This document shows, in pieces, positions 26,643 to 35,094 of a DNA stretch of 64,000 nt. Every line of letters begins with the position of its first letter. Positions within the stretch are counted from its first letter, which is position 1. This DNA comes from Orlajensenia flava (GTDB lineage: Bacteria > Actinomycetota > Actinomycetes > Actinomycetales > Microbacteriaceae): assembly GCF_004801905.1 (NCBI RefSeq), contig NZ_SSSN01000003.1:310001-374000 (forward strand), read 5' to 3'. The notes under the pieces are model-generated. The model was not told the origin of the DNA and made no database searches. It saw only the letters and a list, made by a program, of their open reading frames with translations. Both the position numbers and the translations under genes were made by a program.

Positions 26643-26732
26643 ATGGCGACGTGCGTGAGCCGCAACCCGGACTCGTCTGTCGCACCACATTCCCCACGGC
26701 TGGACCAGCCCCAAGAGAGAGGTCGAGTGTGA
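26643..26732 (+). CDS. Candidate leaderless upstream ORF of aceE
   Basis: 29 codons, starting 7 nt after TAGACT: begins [15 protein letters not shown] and ends ERGRV. The TGA (26730-26732) overlaps the proposed aceE GTG (26729) in the GTGTGA/GTGA arrangement, so aceE could be translated by reinitiation. The peptide has one Cys, no membrane segment and no run of a single amino acid. It may be only a coupling leader. An alternative is that aceE starts at GTG 26651 and this ORF is chance. Confidence 0.4.
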   Translation: MATCVSRNPDSSVAPHSPRLDQPQERGRV

Positions 26733-29455
26733 CCGTCAACGACCAGGATCCGTACTCCGTGACGAACGCCGACTCCGACCCCGAAGAGACGGCCGAGTGG
26801 ACCGAGTCCCTCGAGGCTCTCGTCGCAGCCGAGGGCCACGGTCGGGCTCGCGAGATCATGCTGAGCCTGCTCCGGCGCTCCAAGGAACTCCACCTGGGCG
26901 TGCCGATGGTCCCGACAACCGACTACCTCAACACGATCGCGCCCGAGAACGAGCCGGCCTTCCCCGGCGACGAGGACATCGAGCGCCGCTACCGTGCCTG
27001 GATCCGCTGGAACGCGGCCGTGCTCGTGCACCGCGCGCAGCGGCCCGGGATCGCCGTGGGCGGTCACATCTCGACGTACGCGTCATCCGCCGCCCTGTAC
27101 GAGGTCGGCTTCAACCACTTCTTCCGCGGCCAGGACCACCCGGGCGGCGGCGACCAGGTCTTCTTCCAAGGGCACGCCTCCCCCGGCATGTACGCGCGCG
27201 GCTTCCTCGAGGGGCGTCTCTCGGGCAACCAGCTCGACGGCTTCCGTCAGGAGAAGTCGCACGCCCCCGACGGCCTGCCCTCCTATCCGCACCCCCGTCT
27301 GCTGCCGGAGTTCTGGCAGTTCCCGACGGTGTCGATGGGCCTCGGCCCGATCAACGCGATCTACCAGGCTCAACTGAACCGCTACCTCACCAACCGCGGC
27401 ATCAAGGACGCCAGCGACCAGCAGGTATGGGCGTTCCTCGGTGACGGCGAGATGGACGAGGTCGAGAGCCGCGGCCAGCTGCAGGTCGCCGCCAACGAGG
27501 GGCTCGACAACCTCAACTTCGTCATCAACTGCAACCTCCAGCGGCTCGACGGCCCGGTGCGCGGCAACGGCAAGATCATCCAGGAGCTCGAGAGCTTCTT
27601 CCGCGGTGCCGGCTGGAACGTCATCAAGGTGGTCTGGGGCCGCGAGTGGGACGACCTGCTGGCCCGGGACACGGATGGCGCGCTCCGCACGCTCATGAAC
27701 GTCACTCCCGATGGTGACTACCAGACCTACAAGGCCGAGTCCGGCGCCTACGTGCGCGAGAACTTCTTCGGCCGCGACCCGCGTGCCCTCGAACTCGTCA
27801 AGGACCTCTCCGACGACCAGATCTGGAACCTCAAGCGCGGCGGTCACGACTACCGCAAGGTCTACGCGGCGTTCAAGGCGGCCAGCGAGCACAAGGGTCA
27901 GCCCACCGTCATCCTCGCCAAGACCATCAAGGGCTACGGGCTCGGCCCGAGCTTCGAGGGCCGCAACGCGACCCACCAGATGAAGAAGATGACGCTGGAC
28001 AACCTCAAGACGTTCCGCGACGCCATGCGCATCCCCATCACGGATGCGCAGCTCGAGGAGAACCCGTACCTCCCGCCGTACTACCACCCGGGTGAGCAGG
28101 ACGAGGCGATCCAGTACCTGCACGAGCGTCGACGCGCCCTCGGCGGCTACCTGCCCGAGCGCCGCACGAAGCACACGGCGATCTCGTTGCCGGACGATTC
28201 GGCCTACGCGATCTCCAAGAAGGGCTCCGGCACGCAGGAGATCGCCACCACGATGGCGTTCGTCCGCCTGCTGAAGGACCTCATCCGCGCGAAGGACTTC
28301 GGCAACCGCATCGTGCCGATCATCCCCGACGAGGCTCGCACCTTCGGCATCGACGCGTTCTTCCCGAGCGCCAAGATCTACAACCCGAACGGCCAGCACT
28401 ACACGTCGGTCGACCGCGAGCTCCTCCTCGCGTACAAGGAGAGCCCGCAGGGCCAGATCCTCCACGTGGGCATCAACGAGGCCGGCGCCTTCGCCGCGTT
28501 CACGAACGTCGGAACGTCGTACTCGACGCAGGGCGAGCCGCTCATCCCCGTCTACGTGTTCTACTCCATGTTCGGATTCCAGCGCACGGGCGACGCCATG
28601 TGGGCCGCCGGCGACCAGATGGCGCGCGGCTTCATCATCGGCGCGACCGCGGGCCGCACCACGCTCACCGGTGAGGGACTGCAGCACGCGGATGGGCACT
28701 CGCTCGTCCTGGCCGCGACGAACCCCGCCGTGCTGGCGTACGACCCGGCCTACGGCTACGAGATCGGGCACATCGTGCGCGCCGGCCTCGATCGCATGTA
28801 CGGCGGCGAGCACACCGACCCCAACGTCATGTACTACCTGACGGTCTACAACGAGCCGCTGGTGCAGCCGGCCGAACCCGAGAACCTCGACGTCGACGGC
28901 CTCGTCAAGGGCATCTACAAGCTCTCGGACTCGTCGGTCCAGGGCCCGAAGGCCCAGCTCCTGGCGTCCGGTGTCGCCGTCCCATGGATCATCGAGGCTC
29001 AGAAGCTGCTCGCCGAGGACTGGGGCGTGTCGGCCGACCTGTGGAGCGTCACGTCCTGGTCGGAGCTGCGTCGCGACGGCCTCGCCGCCGAAGCGCACAA
29101 CTTCCTGAACCCCGACGACGCTCCGCACGCGCCGTACGTCTGGAACAAGCTCGCCGGCTCGCCTGGGCCGTTCGTCGCCGTGACGGACTTCTCCCACCAG
29201 GTGCCCGACCAGATCCGCCAGTTCGTCCCCGGTCAGTACGCGACCCTCGGCGCCGACGACTTCGGCTTCTCCGACACCCGCGCAGCGGCACGCCGATTCT
29301 TCAAGATCGACGGACCGTCAGTGGTAGTGCGCACGCTGGAACTTCTCGCGTCGCGCGGCGAGGTCGACCGCGGGCTGCCCGCCCAGGCCATCGCCAAGTA
29401 CAGCCTGCACGATGTCAACGCCGGCACCACCGGCTCAGCAGGAGGCGAGAGCTAA
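26729..29455 (+). CDS. aceE: Pyruvate dehydrogenase E1 component
   Basis: 908 residues, homodimeric-type E1. Decarboxylates pyruvate with thiamine diphosphate and passes the acetyl group to lipoyl-E2. The ThDP motif GDGEMDE at about 238-244 runs on to [20 protein letters not shown]; other AceE marks are [34 protein letters not shown] and [19 protein letters not shown] 26729 is preferred for family length and an AGAGAGG site; an in-frame GTG at 26651 would add 26 residues. Followed immediately by the FasR-like regulator gene, whose ribosome-binding site lies inside the aceE end. Confidence 0.95.
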   Translation: MTVNDQDPYSVTNADSDPEETAEWTESLEALVAAEGHGRAREIMLSLLRRSKELHLGVPMVPTTDYLNTIAPENEPAFPGDEDIERRYRAWIRWNAAVLVHRAQRPGIAVGGHISTYASSAALYEVGFNHFFRGQDHPGGGDQVFFQGHASPGMYARGFLEGRLSGNQLDGFRQEKSHAPDGLPSYPHPRLLPEFWQFPTVSMGLGPINAIYQAQLNRYLTNRGIKDASDQQVWAFLGDGEMDEVESRGQLQVAANEGLDNLNFVINCNLQRLDGPVRGNGKIIQELESFFRGAGWNVIKVVWGREWDDLLARDTDGALRTLMNVTPDGDYQTYKAESGAYVRENFFGRDPRALELVKDLSDDQIWNLKRGGHDYRKVYAAFKAASEHKGQPTVILAKTIKGYGLGPSFEGRNATHQMKKMTLDNLKTFRDAMRIPITDAQLEENPYLPPYYHPGEQDEAIQYLHERRRALGGYLPERRTKHTAISLPDDSAYAISKKGSGTQEIATTMAFVRLLKDLIRAKDFGNRIVPIIPDEARTFGIDAFFPSAKIYNPNGQHYTSVDRELLLAYKESPQGQILHVGINEAGAFAAFTNVGTSYSTQGEPLIPVYVFYSMFGFQRTGDAMWAAGDQMARGFIIGATAGRTTLTGEGLQHADGHSLVLAATNPAVLAYDPAYGYEIGHIVRAGLDRMYGGEHTDPNVMYYLTVYNEPLVQPAEPENLDVDGLVKGIYKLSDSSVQGPKAQLLASGVAVPWIIEAQKLLAEDWGVSADLWSVTSWSELRRDGLAAEAHNFLNPDDAPHAPYVWNKLAGSPGPFVAVTDFSHQVPDQIRQFVPGQYATLGADDFGFSDTRAAARRFFKIDGPSVVVRTLELLASRGEVDRGLPAQAIAKYSLHDVNAGTTGSAGGES

Positions 29456-29459
29456 ACCG

Positions 29460-30674
29460 GTGGCGCAGAAGCCGCGTACCAAGCCGGAGACGCTCGCCTG
29501 GCTCCGCACCATCTCGGGCGAGCTGTCGACCGCGACGCTCAAGCGTCTCGACGACACCCTCCCGTGGTACGGCGGCATGCCTCCCGGTCGGCGCTCCGCC
29601 GTGGGACTCGTCGCGCAGGCGGGCATCAGCTCGTTCATCTCCTGGTACGACGACCCGAAGTCGACACCCTGGATCGCCGCGGACGTCTTCGGCGCCGCTC
29701 CGCGCGAGCTGCTCCGGTCGGTGAGTCTCCAGCAGACGCTCCAGCTCATCCGCGTCGTCGTCGAAGTCGTGGAGGACCGCGTCAAGAGCGGATCTGAGGA
29801 TCTCCGCGAGGCGATCCTGCTGTACTCGCGGGAGATCGCCTTCGCGGCGGCGGATGTCTATGCCCGCGCGGCGGAGGCTCGAGGACTGTGGGACGCCCGA
29901 CTGGAGGCCCTCGTCGTCGACTCGATCCTCTCGGGCGAGTACGACGACGAGCTCCCGAGCCGCATCGCAGCGCTCGGCTGGCACGGACACGGGGCCGTCG
30001 CCGTGCTGGTCGGCACGACGCCTCGCATGCTCGACGTCGACGTGCTGCGCCGGGCCGCCCGGCACATGACCGCCGACGTGCTCATCGGAGTACAGGGCAG
30101 CCGACTGGTCCTCGTGATCGGACGGGCGGCGCCCGCCCGACCGGACAGCGACAACGCGGAACCGGCCGAGCCGCAGATCTCCTTCATGGAGATCGCCAGC
30201 GGCCTCGCTCCACATTTCGGCGACGGCCACCTGGTGCTCGGGCATGAGGTTCCCGGTCTGGTCGACGCGTCGAAGAGCGCACGGGCCGCCCTCGCCGGCT
30301 TCGCGGTGGCGCGTGCCTATCGGGCGAACGACCGCCCCATCCAGGTGGATGACCTGCTCCCCGAACGTGCCTTGGCGGGCGATCCGCTCGCCCGCGCGAC
30401 CCTCATCCACCGCATCTACCAGCCGCTGCGCAACCACTCGGTCGAGTTGCTCAACACGTTGTGGACCTACCTCGACAACGGTCGTTCGCTCGAGGCGACG
30501 GCAAGAGAGCTGTTCGTGCACCCCAACACCGTGCGCTACCGGTTGAAGCGCATCTCCGAGATGATCGGCTGGGACGCCACCGGCTCGCGCGAGGCGCTGA
30601 TCCTGCAGGCCGCGCTCATCCTCGGAGCCATTCAGGACCCCGAACTCCCCCGGCGATCCGAACCCACACGCTGA
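29460..30674 (+). CDS. fasR: FasR-like transcription regulator (PucR/CdaR C-terminal HTH)
   Basis: 404 residues if GTG 29460 is the start; AGGAGG lies 14 nt upstream, a little far, so the start is uncertain and an in-frame ATG inside aceE (29412) is possible. The C-terminus is a PucR-type helix-turn-helix: LWTYLDNGRSLEATARELFVHPNTVRYRLKRISEMIGWD. The middle region is an uncharacterised sensory domain. The gene occupies the place of streptomycete FasR, which activates the fabD-fabH-acpP-fabF operon that follows here too. It thus sits between acetyl-CoA supply (aceE) and fatty acid synthesis. Confidence 0.85.
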   Translation: MAQKPRTKPETLAWLRTISGELSTATLKRLDDTLPWYGGMPPGRRSAVGLVAQAGISSFISWYDDPKSTPWIAADVFGAAPRELLRSVSLQQTLQLIRVVVEVVEDRVKSGSEDLREAILLYSREIAFAAADVYARAAEARGLWDARLEALVVDSILSGEYDDELPSRIAALGWHGHGAVAVLVGTTPRMLDVDVLRRAARHMTADVLIGVQGSRLVLVIGRAAPARPDSDNAEPAEPQISFMEIASGLAPHFGDGHLVLGHEVPGLVDASKSARAALAGFAVARAYRANDRPIQVDDLLPERALAGDPLARATLIHRIYQPLRNHSVELLNTLWTYLDNGRSLEATARELFVHPNTVRYRLKRISEMIGWDATGSREALILQAALILGAIQDPELPRRSEPTR

Positions 30675-30683
30675 TCGCGGTGT

Positions 30684-30728
30684 TCGACACCGACAAAGGA
30701 TTTCGACATTCCTTGATCGCTATCGACA
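30684..30728 (+). promoter_or_regulatory. Three phased TCGACA repeats upstream of fabD
   Basis: TCGACA occurs at 30684-30689, 30703-30708 and 30723-30728, spaced 19 and 20 bp, about two helical turns. The middle copy lies inside a short inverted repeat, AAGGA (30696-30700) with TCCTT (30710-30714). The set ends about 22 bp before a CAGACT hexamer. This is a good candidate for the FasR-like activator's binding site; that assignment is inference. Confidence 0.5.
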
Positions 30729-30750
30729 CACGCTCCCCGCATGCCGTTGG

Positions 30751-30756
30751 CAGACT
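30751..30756 (+). promoter_or_regulatory. Candidate -10 of the fab operon
   Basis: CAGACT, 6 nt before the fabD ATG; one base from the TAGACT seen at other genes. Would give a leaderless fabD. Confidence 0.35.
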
Positions 30757-30762
30757 AGACGG

Positions 30763-31677
30763 ATGATCGTCGTCGTGTGCCCCGGTCAGGGCTCGCAAAC
30801 TCCCGGATTCCTCACCCCGTGGCTGGCCTCTCCCGAGAACGTCGCGCTCCTCTCCGACTACTCGCAGGCCGCCGGCCTCGACCTCGCCGCTCACGGCACG
30901 ACCTCCGACGCCGAGACCATCCGCGACACCGCGGTAGCCCAACCGCTCATCGTCGCTGCGGGACTGCTCGCCCTGAACGCGCTGCGTGCGGCAGGCGCGA
31001 CCATCGACGGCATCGCCGGACACTCGGTCGGTGAGATCACAGCGGCGGCCGGAGCCGGCATCCTCTCCCCCGACGACGCCATGCAGTTCGTGAGCGAGCG
31101 CGCCGTGGCCATGGCTCAGGCCGCCGCCGCGACCCCCACCTCGATGAGCGCGGTGCTCGGTGGAGACGCCGACGACGTGGTCACTCGAGCCGAGTCGCTC
31201 GGCCTGCAGGCCGCCAACTACAACGGGGGCGGTCAGATCGTCATCGCCGGGGCGACAGATGCGCTGGCGCGGCTCGCCGACGAGCCCCCGGCGGGCGCCC
31301 GCGTCATTCCCCTGCAGGTGGCCGGGGCATTCCACACGCGCTACATGGAGCCCGCGCGCGAGTGGCTGGCCGGCGCGGCTGGCGCGTTCGCCACAAGCAA
31401 CCCGACGCTGCCCGTCTGGACGAACAACGACGGCTCCCGCGTCGAGTCGGGCGCTCGGTTCCTCGAACTGCTCGTGGGCCAGGTCGCCTCGCCGGTGCGG
31501 TGGGACCTGTGCATGGATTCCTTCAGCGCGGCCGGCGTGACCGGCATCATCGAACTCGCCCCGGCAGGCGCTCTGGTGGGGCTCGCCCGTCGAGGACTCA
31601 AGGGCGTGCCGTCCGTGGCCATCAAGACTCCCGACGACATCCCAGCCGCCATCGCGCTCATCGAGCAGAACGCCTAG
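30763..31677 (+). CDS. fabD: Malonyl-CoA:ACP transacylase
   Basis: 304 residues. Loads malonate onto ACP for fatty acid elongation. Starts with the family CPGQGSQ motif; nucleophile Ser88 in GHSVGE, and the catalytic His in GAFHTRYM. First gene of a four-gene type II fatty acid synthesis cluster, 88 bp after the regulator gene. The short spacing holds candidate operator repeats and a promoter. No clear Shine-Dalgarno, consistent with a leaderless start. Confidence 0.96.
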   Translation: MIVVVCPGQGSQTPGFLTPWLASPENVALLSDYSQAAGLDLAAHGTTSDAETIRDTAVAQPLIVAAGLLALNALRAAGATIDGIAGHSVGEITAAAGAGILSPDDAMQFVSERAVAMAQAAAATPTSMSAVLGGDADDVVTRAESLGLQAANYNGGGQIVIAGATDALARLADEPPAGARVIPLQVAGAFHTRYMEPAREWLAGAAGAFATSNPTLPVWTNNDGSRVESGARFLELLVGQVASPVRWDLCMDSFSAAGVTGIIELAPAGALVGLARRGLKGVPSVAIKTPDDIPAAIALIEQNA

Positions 31678-31689
31678 ACCGGAAGACCC

Positions 31690-32694
31690 ATGACGACACC
31701 CCATCTCACGCAGGCGACCGGACCGGCCCACACGCGCATCTATGCGATGGGAGCCGCACGAGGCGACCTCATCGTTCCGAACGACGAACTCGTCGGCCCG
31801 ATCAACTCGTCCGACGAGTGGATCCAGCAGCGCACCGGCATCGTGACCCGCACCCGCGCCTCTGCGAACGTGCTCGCCGTCGACCTGGCCACGGCGGCTG
31901 CCGCGGAGGCCATCGAGAAGTCGGGTGTCCCCGCATCCGACATCGACCTCGTCATGGTCGCCACCATCAGCAACGTGCAGCAGACGCCGTCGATCGCCGC
32001 CGTCGTGGCGGATCGGGTGGGATCCAACCCCGCTGCCGCCTACGACCTCAACGCCGCCTGCGCCGGGTACGCCTACGCCGTGGCTCAGGCCGACGCGCTC
32101 ATCCGGGCCGGAGCGGCCCACTACGCGCTCGTCATCGGCGCTGAGAAGCTCTCGGATGTCGTCGACCCGACCGATCGCTCCATCTCCTTCCTGCTGGGTG
32201 ACGGAGCGGGCGCCGCGGTCATCGGGCCGAGCGACTTTCCCGGCATCTCCGCGACCGTGTGGGGCAGCGACGGCTCGAAGGCCGACGCCGTCGGCATGAA
32301 CGGCACCCTCATCGAGTACCGCGACGGCGAGGCCGAGTGGCCGACGCTCCGCCAGGAGGGTCAGACGGTCTTCCGCTGGGCTGTCTGGGAGATGGCCAAG
32401 GTCGCCAAGCAGGCCATCGAGGGCGCCGGGATCACCGTCGACGACCTGTCCGCCTTCATTCCCCATCAGGCCAACATGCGCATCGTCGACGAGTTCGCCA
32501 AGCAGCTCAAGCTCCCCGCATCCGTCGTCATCGCCCGCGACATCGAGTCGACCGGCAACACCTCGGCTGCTTCGATCCCGCTCGCCGCCCATCGACTGCT
32601 GCAGGGTCATCCGGAGCTCTCCGGCGGCCTCGCCCTGCAGATCGGCTTCGGGGCCGGACTCGTGTTCGGCGCGCAGGTCGTCGTTCTTCCCTAG
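31690..32694 (+). CDS. fabH: Beta-ketoacyl-ACP synthase III
   Basis: 334 residues. Condenses acyl-CoA primers with malonyl-ACP to start each chain; in actinobacteria the primers are often branched. Thiolase fold with catalytic Cys124 (NAACAGYAYA), His in FIPHQANMRI and Asn in STGNTSAASIP. The short basic stretch expected for ACP docking is present. 12 nt after fabD, same operon. Confidence 0.96.
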   Translation: MTTPHLTQATGPAHTRIYAMGAARGDLIVPNDELVGPINSSDEWIQQRTGIVTRTRASANVLAVDLATAAAAEAIEKSGVPASDIDLVMVATISNVQQTPSIAAVVADRVGSNPAAAYDLNAACAGYAYAVAQADALIRAGAAHYALVIGAEKLSDVVDPTDRSISFLLGDGAGAAVIGPSDFPGISATVWGSDGSKADAVGMNGTLIEYRDGEAEWPTLRQEGQTVFRWAVWEMAKVAKQAIEGAGITVDDLSAFIPHQANMRIVDEFAKQLKLPASVVIARDIESTGNTSAASIPLAAHRLLQGHPELSGGLALQIGFGAGLVFGAQVVVLP

Positions 32695-32753
32695 CCCACG
32701 ACCGCCCTAAACTGAGTGACGGTCAAACGATAACCCCCTTGAGGAGACACACC

Positions 32754-33002
32754 ATGGCATTGTCCACCGAAGAAGTTCTTGCCGGCCTGGCCGAACTCAT
32801 CAACGACGAGACCGGCATTGCAACCGACACGGTTGAGCTGGACAAGTCCTTCACCGACGATCTCGACATCGACTCCATCTCGATGATGACGATCGTCGTG
32901 AACGCCGAAGAGAAGTTCGACGTCAAGATCCCTGACGAAGAGGTCAAGAACCTGAAGACCGTCGGCGACGCCGTCGACTTCATCGTCAAGGCCCAGGCCT
33001 AG
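32754..33002 (+). CDS. acpP: Acyl carrier protein
   Basis: 82 residues, very acidic. Carries growing acyl chains on 4'-phosphopantetheine attached to Ser41 in the motif DLDIDSISMM. RBS GAGGAGA sits 8 nt before the ATG. The upstream reading frame that extends into fabH antiparallel-like sequence is not real. A hairpin follows before fabF. As usual, the gene is very low in rare codons, consistent with high expression. Confidence 0.97.
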   Translation: MALSTEEVLAGLAELINDETGIATDTVELDKSFTDDLDIDSISMMTIVVNAEEKFDVKIPDEEVKNLKTVGDAVDFIVKAQA

Positions 33003-33016
33003 TCAGACCCCTTTCC

Positions 33017-33049
33017 GCCGGGCCGCATCGCCACCACGATCGGCCCGGC
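33017..33049 (+). other. Hairpin between acpP and fabF
   Basis: GCCGGGCCG (33017-33025) pairs with CGGCCCGGC (33041-33049), a perfect 9-bp stem with a 15-nt loop. No T run follows, so it may stabilise the acpP part of the mRNA or weaken read-through rather than terminate. Confidence 0.5.
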
Positions 33050-33096
33050 ATGGGGGCACCATGCCCCCGGATCCCTCCCTGGAGAGTTCGACCGTT

Positions 33097-34332
33097 ATGA
33101 CCAAGAAGATCGTCGTCACCGGAATCGGTGCCATCTCGCCCCTCGGCGCAACAGCCGCTGACAGCTGGGCGGCACTGCTGGCCGGCGAATCGGGTGCGAG
33201 CGCCCTGCTGCAGCCCTGGGTCGAGGAGCTCGCCCTGCCCGTGAAATTCGCCGCGCAGTCCCGGGTGCTCGCCTCCGACCTGCTGGAACGCCACGAGACC
33301 AAGCGACTCGATCCATCGAGCCAGTTCGCGCTCATCGCGGGGCGCGAGGCGTGGGCGGATGCCGGACAGCCCGAGGTGGAGCCCGAGCGCCTCATGGTCG
33401 ACTGGTCCACCGGCATCGGCGGTGTCTGGACGCTGCTCGATGCCTGGGACACCCTGCGCGAGCGTGGCCCCCGGCGCGTGCTCCCGATGACCGTCCCCAT
33501 GCTCATGCCGAACGGCCCAGCGGCTGCGATCGGCATGGACCTGCACGCGCGCGCCGGCATCCACACCGTCGTCTCGGCGTGCGCCTCGAGCACGGAGGCG
33601 CTCGTCAACGCCTACAACCACATCCAGTCCGGACTCGCCGACGTCGTCATCGCGGGCGGGTCGGAGGCGGCCATCCACCCCCTGCCGATCGCCTCCTTCG
33701 CGGCCATGCAGGCCCTGTCCAAGCGCAATGACGAGCCGGCGACAGCGTCGCGACCGTACGACATCTCACGCGACGGGTTCGTCCTCGGCGAGGGCGCGGC
33801 AGCACTCGTCGTCGAGACGGAGGAGCACGCCAAGGCGCGAGGCGCACACATCTACGCCGAACTCGTCGGTGGCTCCGTCACGAGCGATGCATACCACATC
33901 ACCGCGCCCGACCCCGAGGGCTCCGCTGCCGCCCGCGCCATGAAGGCCACCATCGAGGGCGCCGGCGCATCCGTCTCCGATGTCAACCACATCAACGCCC
34001 ACGCGACCAGCACGCCGGTCGGGGACATCGCCGAGTACAACGCGCTGCGTCGGGTGTTCGGCGACGCTGTCGACAGCATTCCAGTGAGTGCCACGAAGGC
34101 GTCGACGGGCCACCTGCTTGGCGGTGCAGGCGCCATCGAAGCACTGTTCACGGTGAAGGCGCTGCAGGAGCGCGTCGCTCCGCCCACGATCAACCTCACC
34201 CAGCAGGATCCCGAGATCGGGCTGGATGTCGTCACCGCTCCCCGCGAGTTGGGAGCAGGCGACCTGTTCGCCATCAGCAACTCGTTCGGTTTCGGCGGCC
34301 ACAACGCCGTCGTCGCGTTCCGCAACGTCTGA
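33097..34332 (+). CDS. fabF: Beta-ketoacyl-ACP synthase II
   Basis: 411 residues. Elongating condensing enzyme. Catalytic triad visible: Cys162 (SACASSTEA), His in NAHATSTPVGD and His in KASTGHLLGGAG. The start at ATG 33097 follows GGAGAG and gives MTKKIVVTGIGAISPLG, the normal family N-terminus; the ATG at 33061 is only 12 codons earlier but atypical. Last gene of the fab cluster; a strong terminator follows. Confidence 0.96.
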   Translation: MTKKIVVTGIGAISPLGATAADSWAALLAGESGASALLQPWVEELALPVKFAAQSRVLASDLLERHETKRLDPSSQFALIAGREAWADAGQPEVEPERLMVDWSTGIGGVWTLLDAWDTLRERGPRRVLPMTVPMLMPNGPAAAIGMDLHARAGIHTVVSACASSTEALVNAYNHIQSGLADVVIAGGSEAAIHPLPIASFAAMQALSKRNDEPATASRPYDISRDGFVLGEGAAALVVETEEHAKARGAHIYAELVGGSVTSDAYHITAPDPEGSAAARAMKATIEGAGASVSDVNHINAHATSTPVGDIAEYNALRRVFGDAVDSIPVSATKASTGHLLGGAGAIEALFTVKALQERVAPPTINLTQQDPEIGLDVVTAPRELGAGDLFAISNSFGFGGHNAVVAFRNV

Positions 34333-34346
34333 TCGTCGGCGTCATA

Positions 34347-34382
34347 CAGAAGGCCCGCGCGGTACTCCGCACGGGCCTTCTG
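34347..34382. terminator. Bidirectional terminator between fabF and the DUF3145 gene
   Basis: CAGAAGGCCCGCGCGG (34347-34362) pairs with CCGCACGGGCCTTCTG (34367-34382) around the loop TACT, a 16-bp stem with one mismatch. It lies between two convergent genes and reads well in both directions. Confidence 0.8.
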
Positions 34383-34418
34383 CCTGTTCCCCCCGGTGAC
34401 GAGGTGGTCGGTGGGGCC

Positions 34419-34940
34419 TCAGCCCACGTTGTGGAGCCAGATGACCGGCGTGTGGTCGGAAGCGTGACGAAAGACATCGAGCTCGTCATCCCAGGCCTGG
34501 CCCAGGGCGAGACGCAGCTCCCGGTGCAGGTCGATAGCGTTGACCCCGGCGTTCTCCATGGCCGAACGGATGCGATCCTCCGAGATCACCACGTTGCCCG
34601 CGCTGTCGGTCTGCGCGAAGAACACGCCGAGGTCGGGCGTGTGCATCCAGCGCGATCCATCCGAACCGGGTGACGGGTCCTCCGTCACCTCGTACCGCAG
34701 GTGCTCCCATCCGCGGAGGGCAGAGGCGATGGCCGCGCCGTCGCCAGCCGACCCCTCCCAGTAGAACTCGGCGCGCTGCGCGCCCTTCATGACGGGCTGG
34801 TCGGCCCACGAGAAGTTCACGGCCCGCCCGAGGGCGCGGCCAGCAGCCCATTCGACGTGAGGGCACAATGCCTTCGGGGACGAATGGACGAACAGGACTC
34901 CCCGCGCAGGGTGGGCCTGCCGGGCAGTGGAAGCCGCCAT
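34419..34940 (-). CDS. DUF3145 family protein
   Basis: 173 residues, no membrane segment. Conserved actinobacterial protein of unknown function that regularly sits next to the fab cluster. Recognisable stretches are ARGVLFVHSSPKALCPHVEWA, VNFSWADQPVMKGAQRAEFYW and LRYEVTEDPSPGSDGSRWM; the end, DHTPVIWLHNVG, is typical. ATG 34940 is chosen because AAGGAGAGA precedes it; a frame 19 codons longer exists. Promoter candidate about 100 bp upstream. Confidence 0.9.
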   Translation of the reverse strand: MAASTARQAHPARGVLFVHSSPKALCPHVEWAAGRALGRAVNFSWADQPVMKGAQRAEFYWEGSAGDGAAIASALRGWEHLRYEVTEDPSPGSDGSRWMHTPDLGVFFAQTDSAGNVVISEDRIRSAMENAGVNAIDLHRELRLALGQAWDDELDVFRHASDHTPVIWLHNVG

Positions 34941-35040
34941 GGTGTTCTCTCCTTCTTCGAGGTGCGTCTTCCCCAACGACCTCGACCGGGATACCACGGC
35001 GTGCTGCGTGTGAACTTGTGCGGCCGAAGCCGATAGGGCG

Positions 35041-35070
35041 ATTATGCCGCACCGCTGCCGTGAATCACAA
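35041..35070 (-). promoter_or_regulatory. Candidate promoter of the DUF3145 gene
   Basis: On the minus strand: TTGTGA (35065-35070), an 18-bp spacer, then CATAAT (35041-35046). It predicts a leader of about 95 nt before the ATG at 34940. The rest of the 34941-35094 gap shows no ORF. Confidence 0.4.
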
Positions 35071-35094
35071 CACTGTCATTCAGCGGGTCGCACC

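Noticed and set aside
26651..29197. Very long antisense open frame opposite aceE, about 700 codons
   Set aside because: High GC produces long stop-free shadows. The opposite strand encodes a clear AceE with all motifs, and the antisense product is a repetitive V/E/R-rich string with no domain.
30616..32610. 664-codon minus-strand frame opposite fabD and fabH
   Set aside because: fabD and fabH carry complete catalytic motifs on the plus strand; the antisense product is low-complexity.
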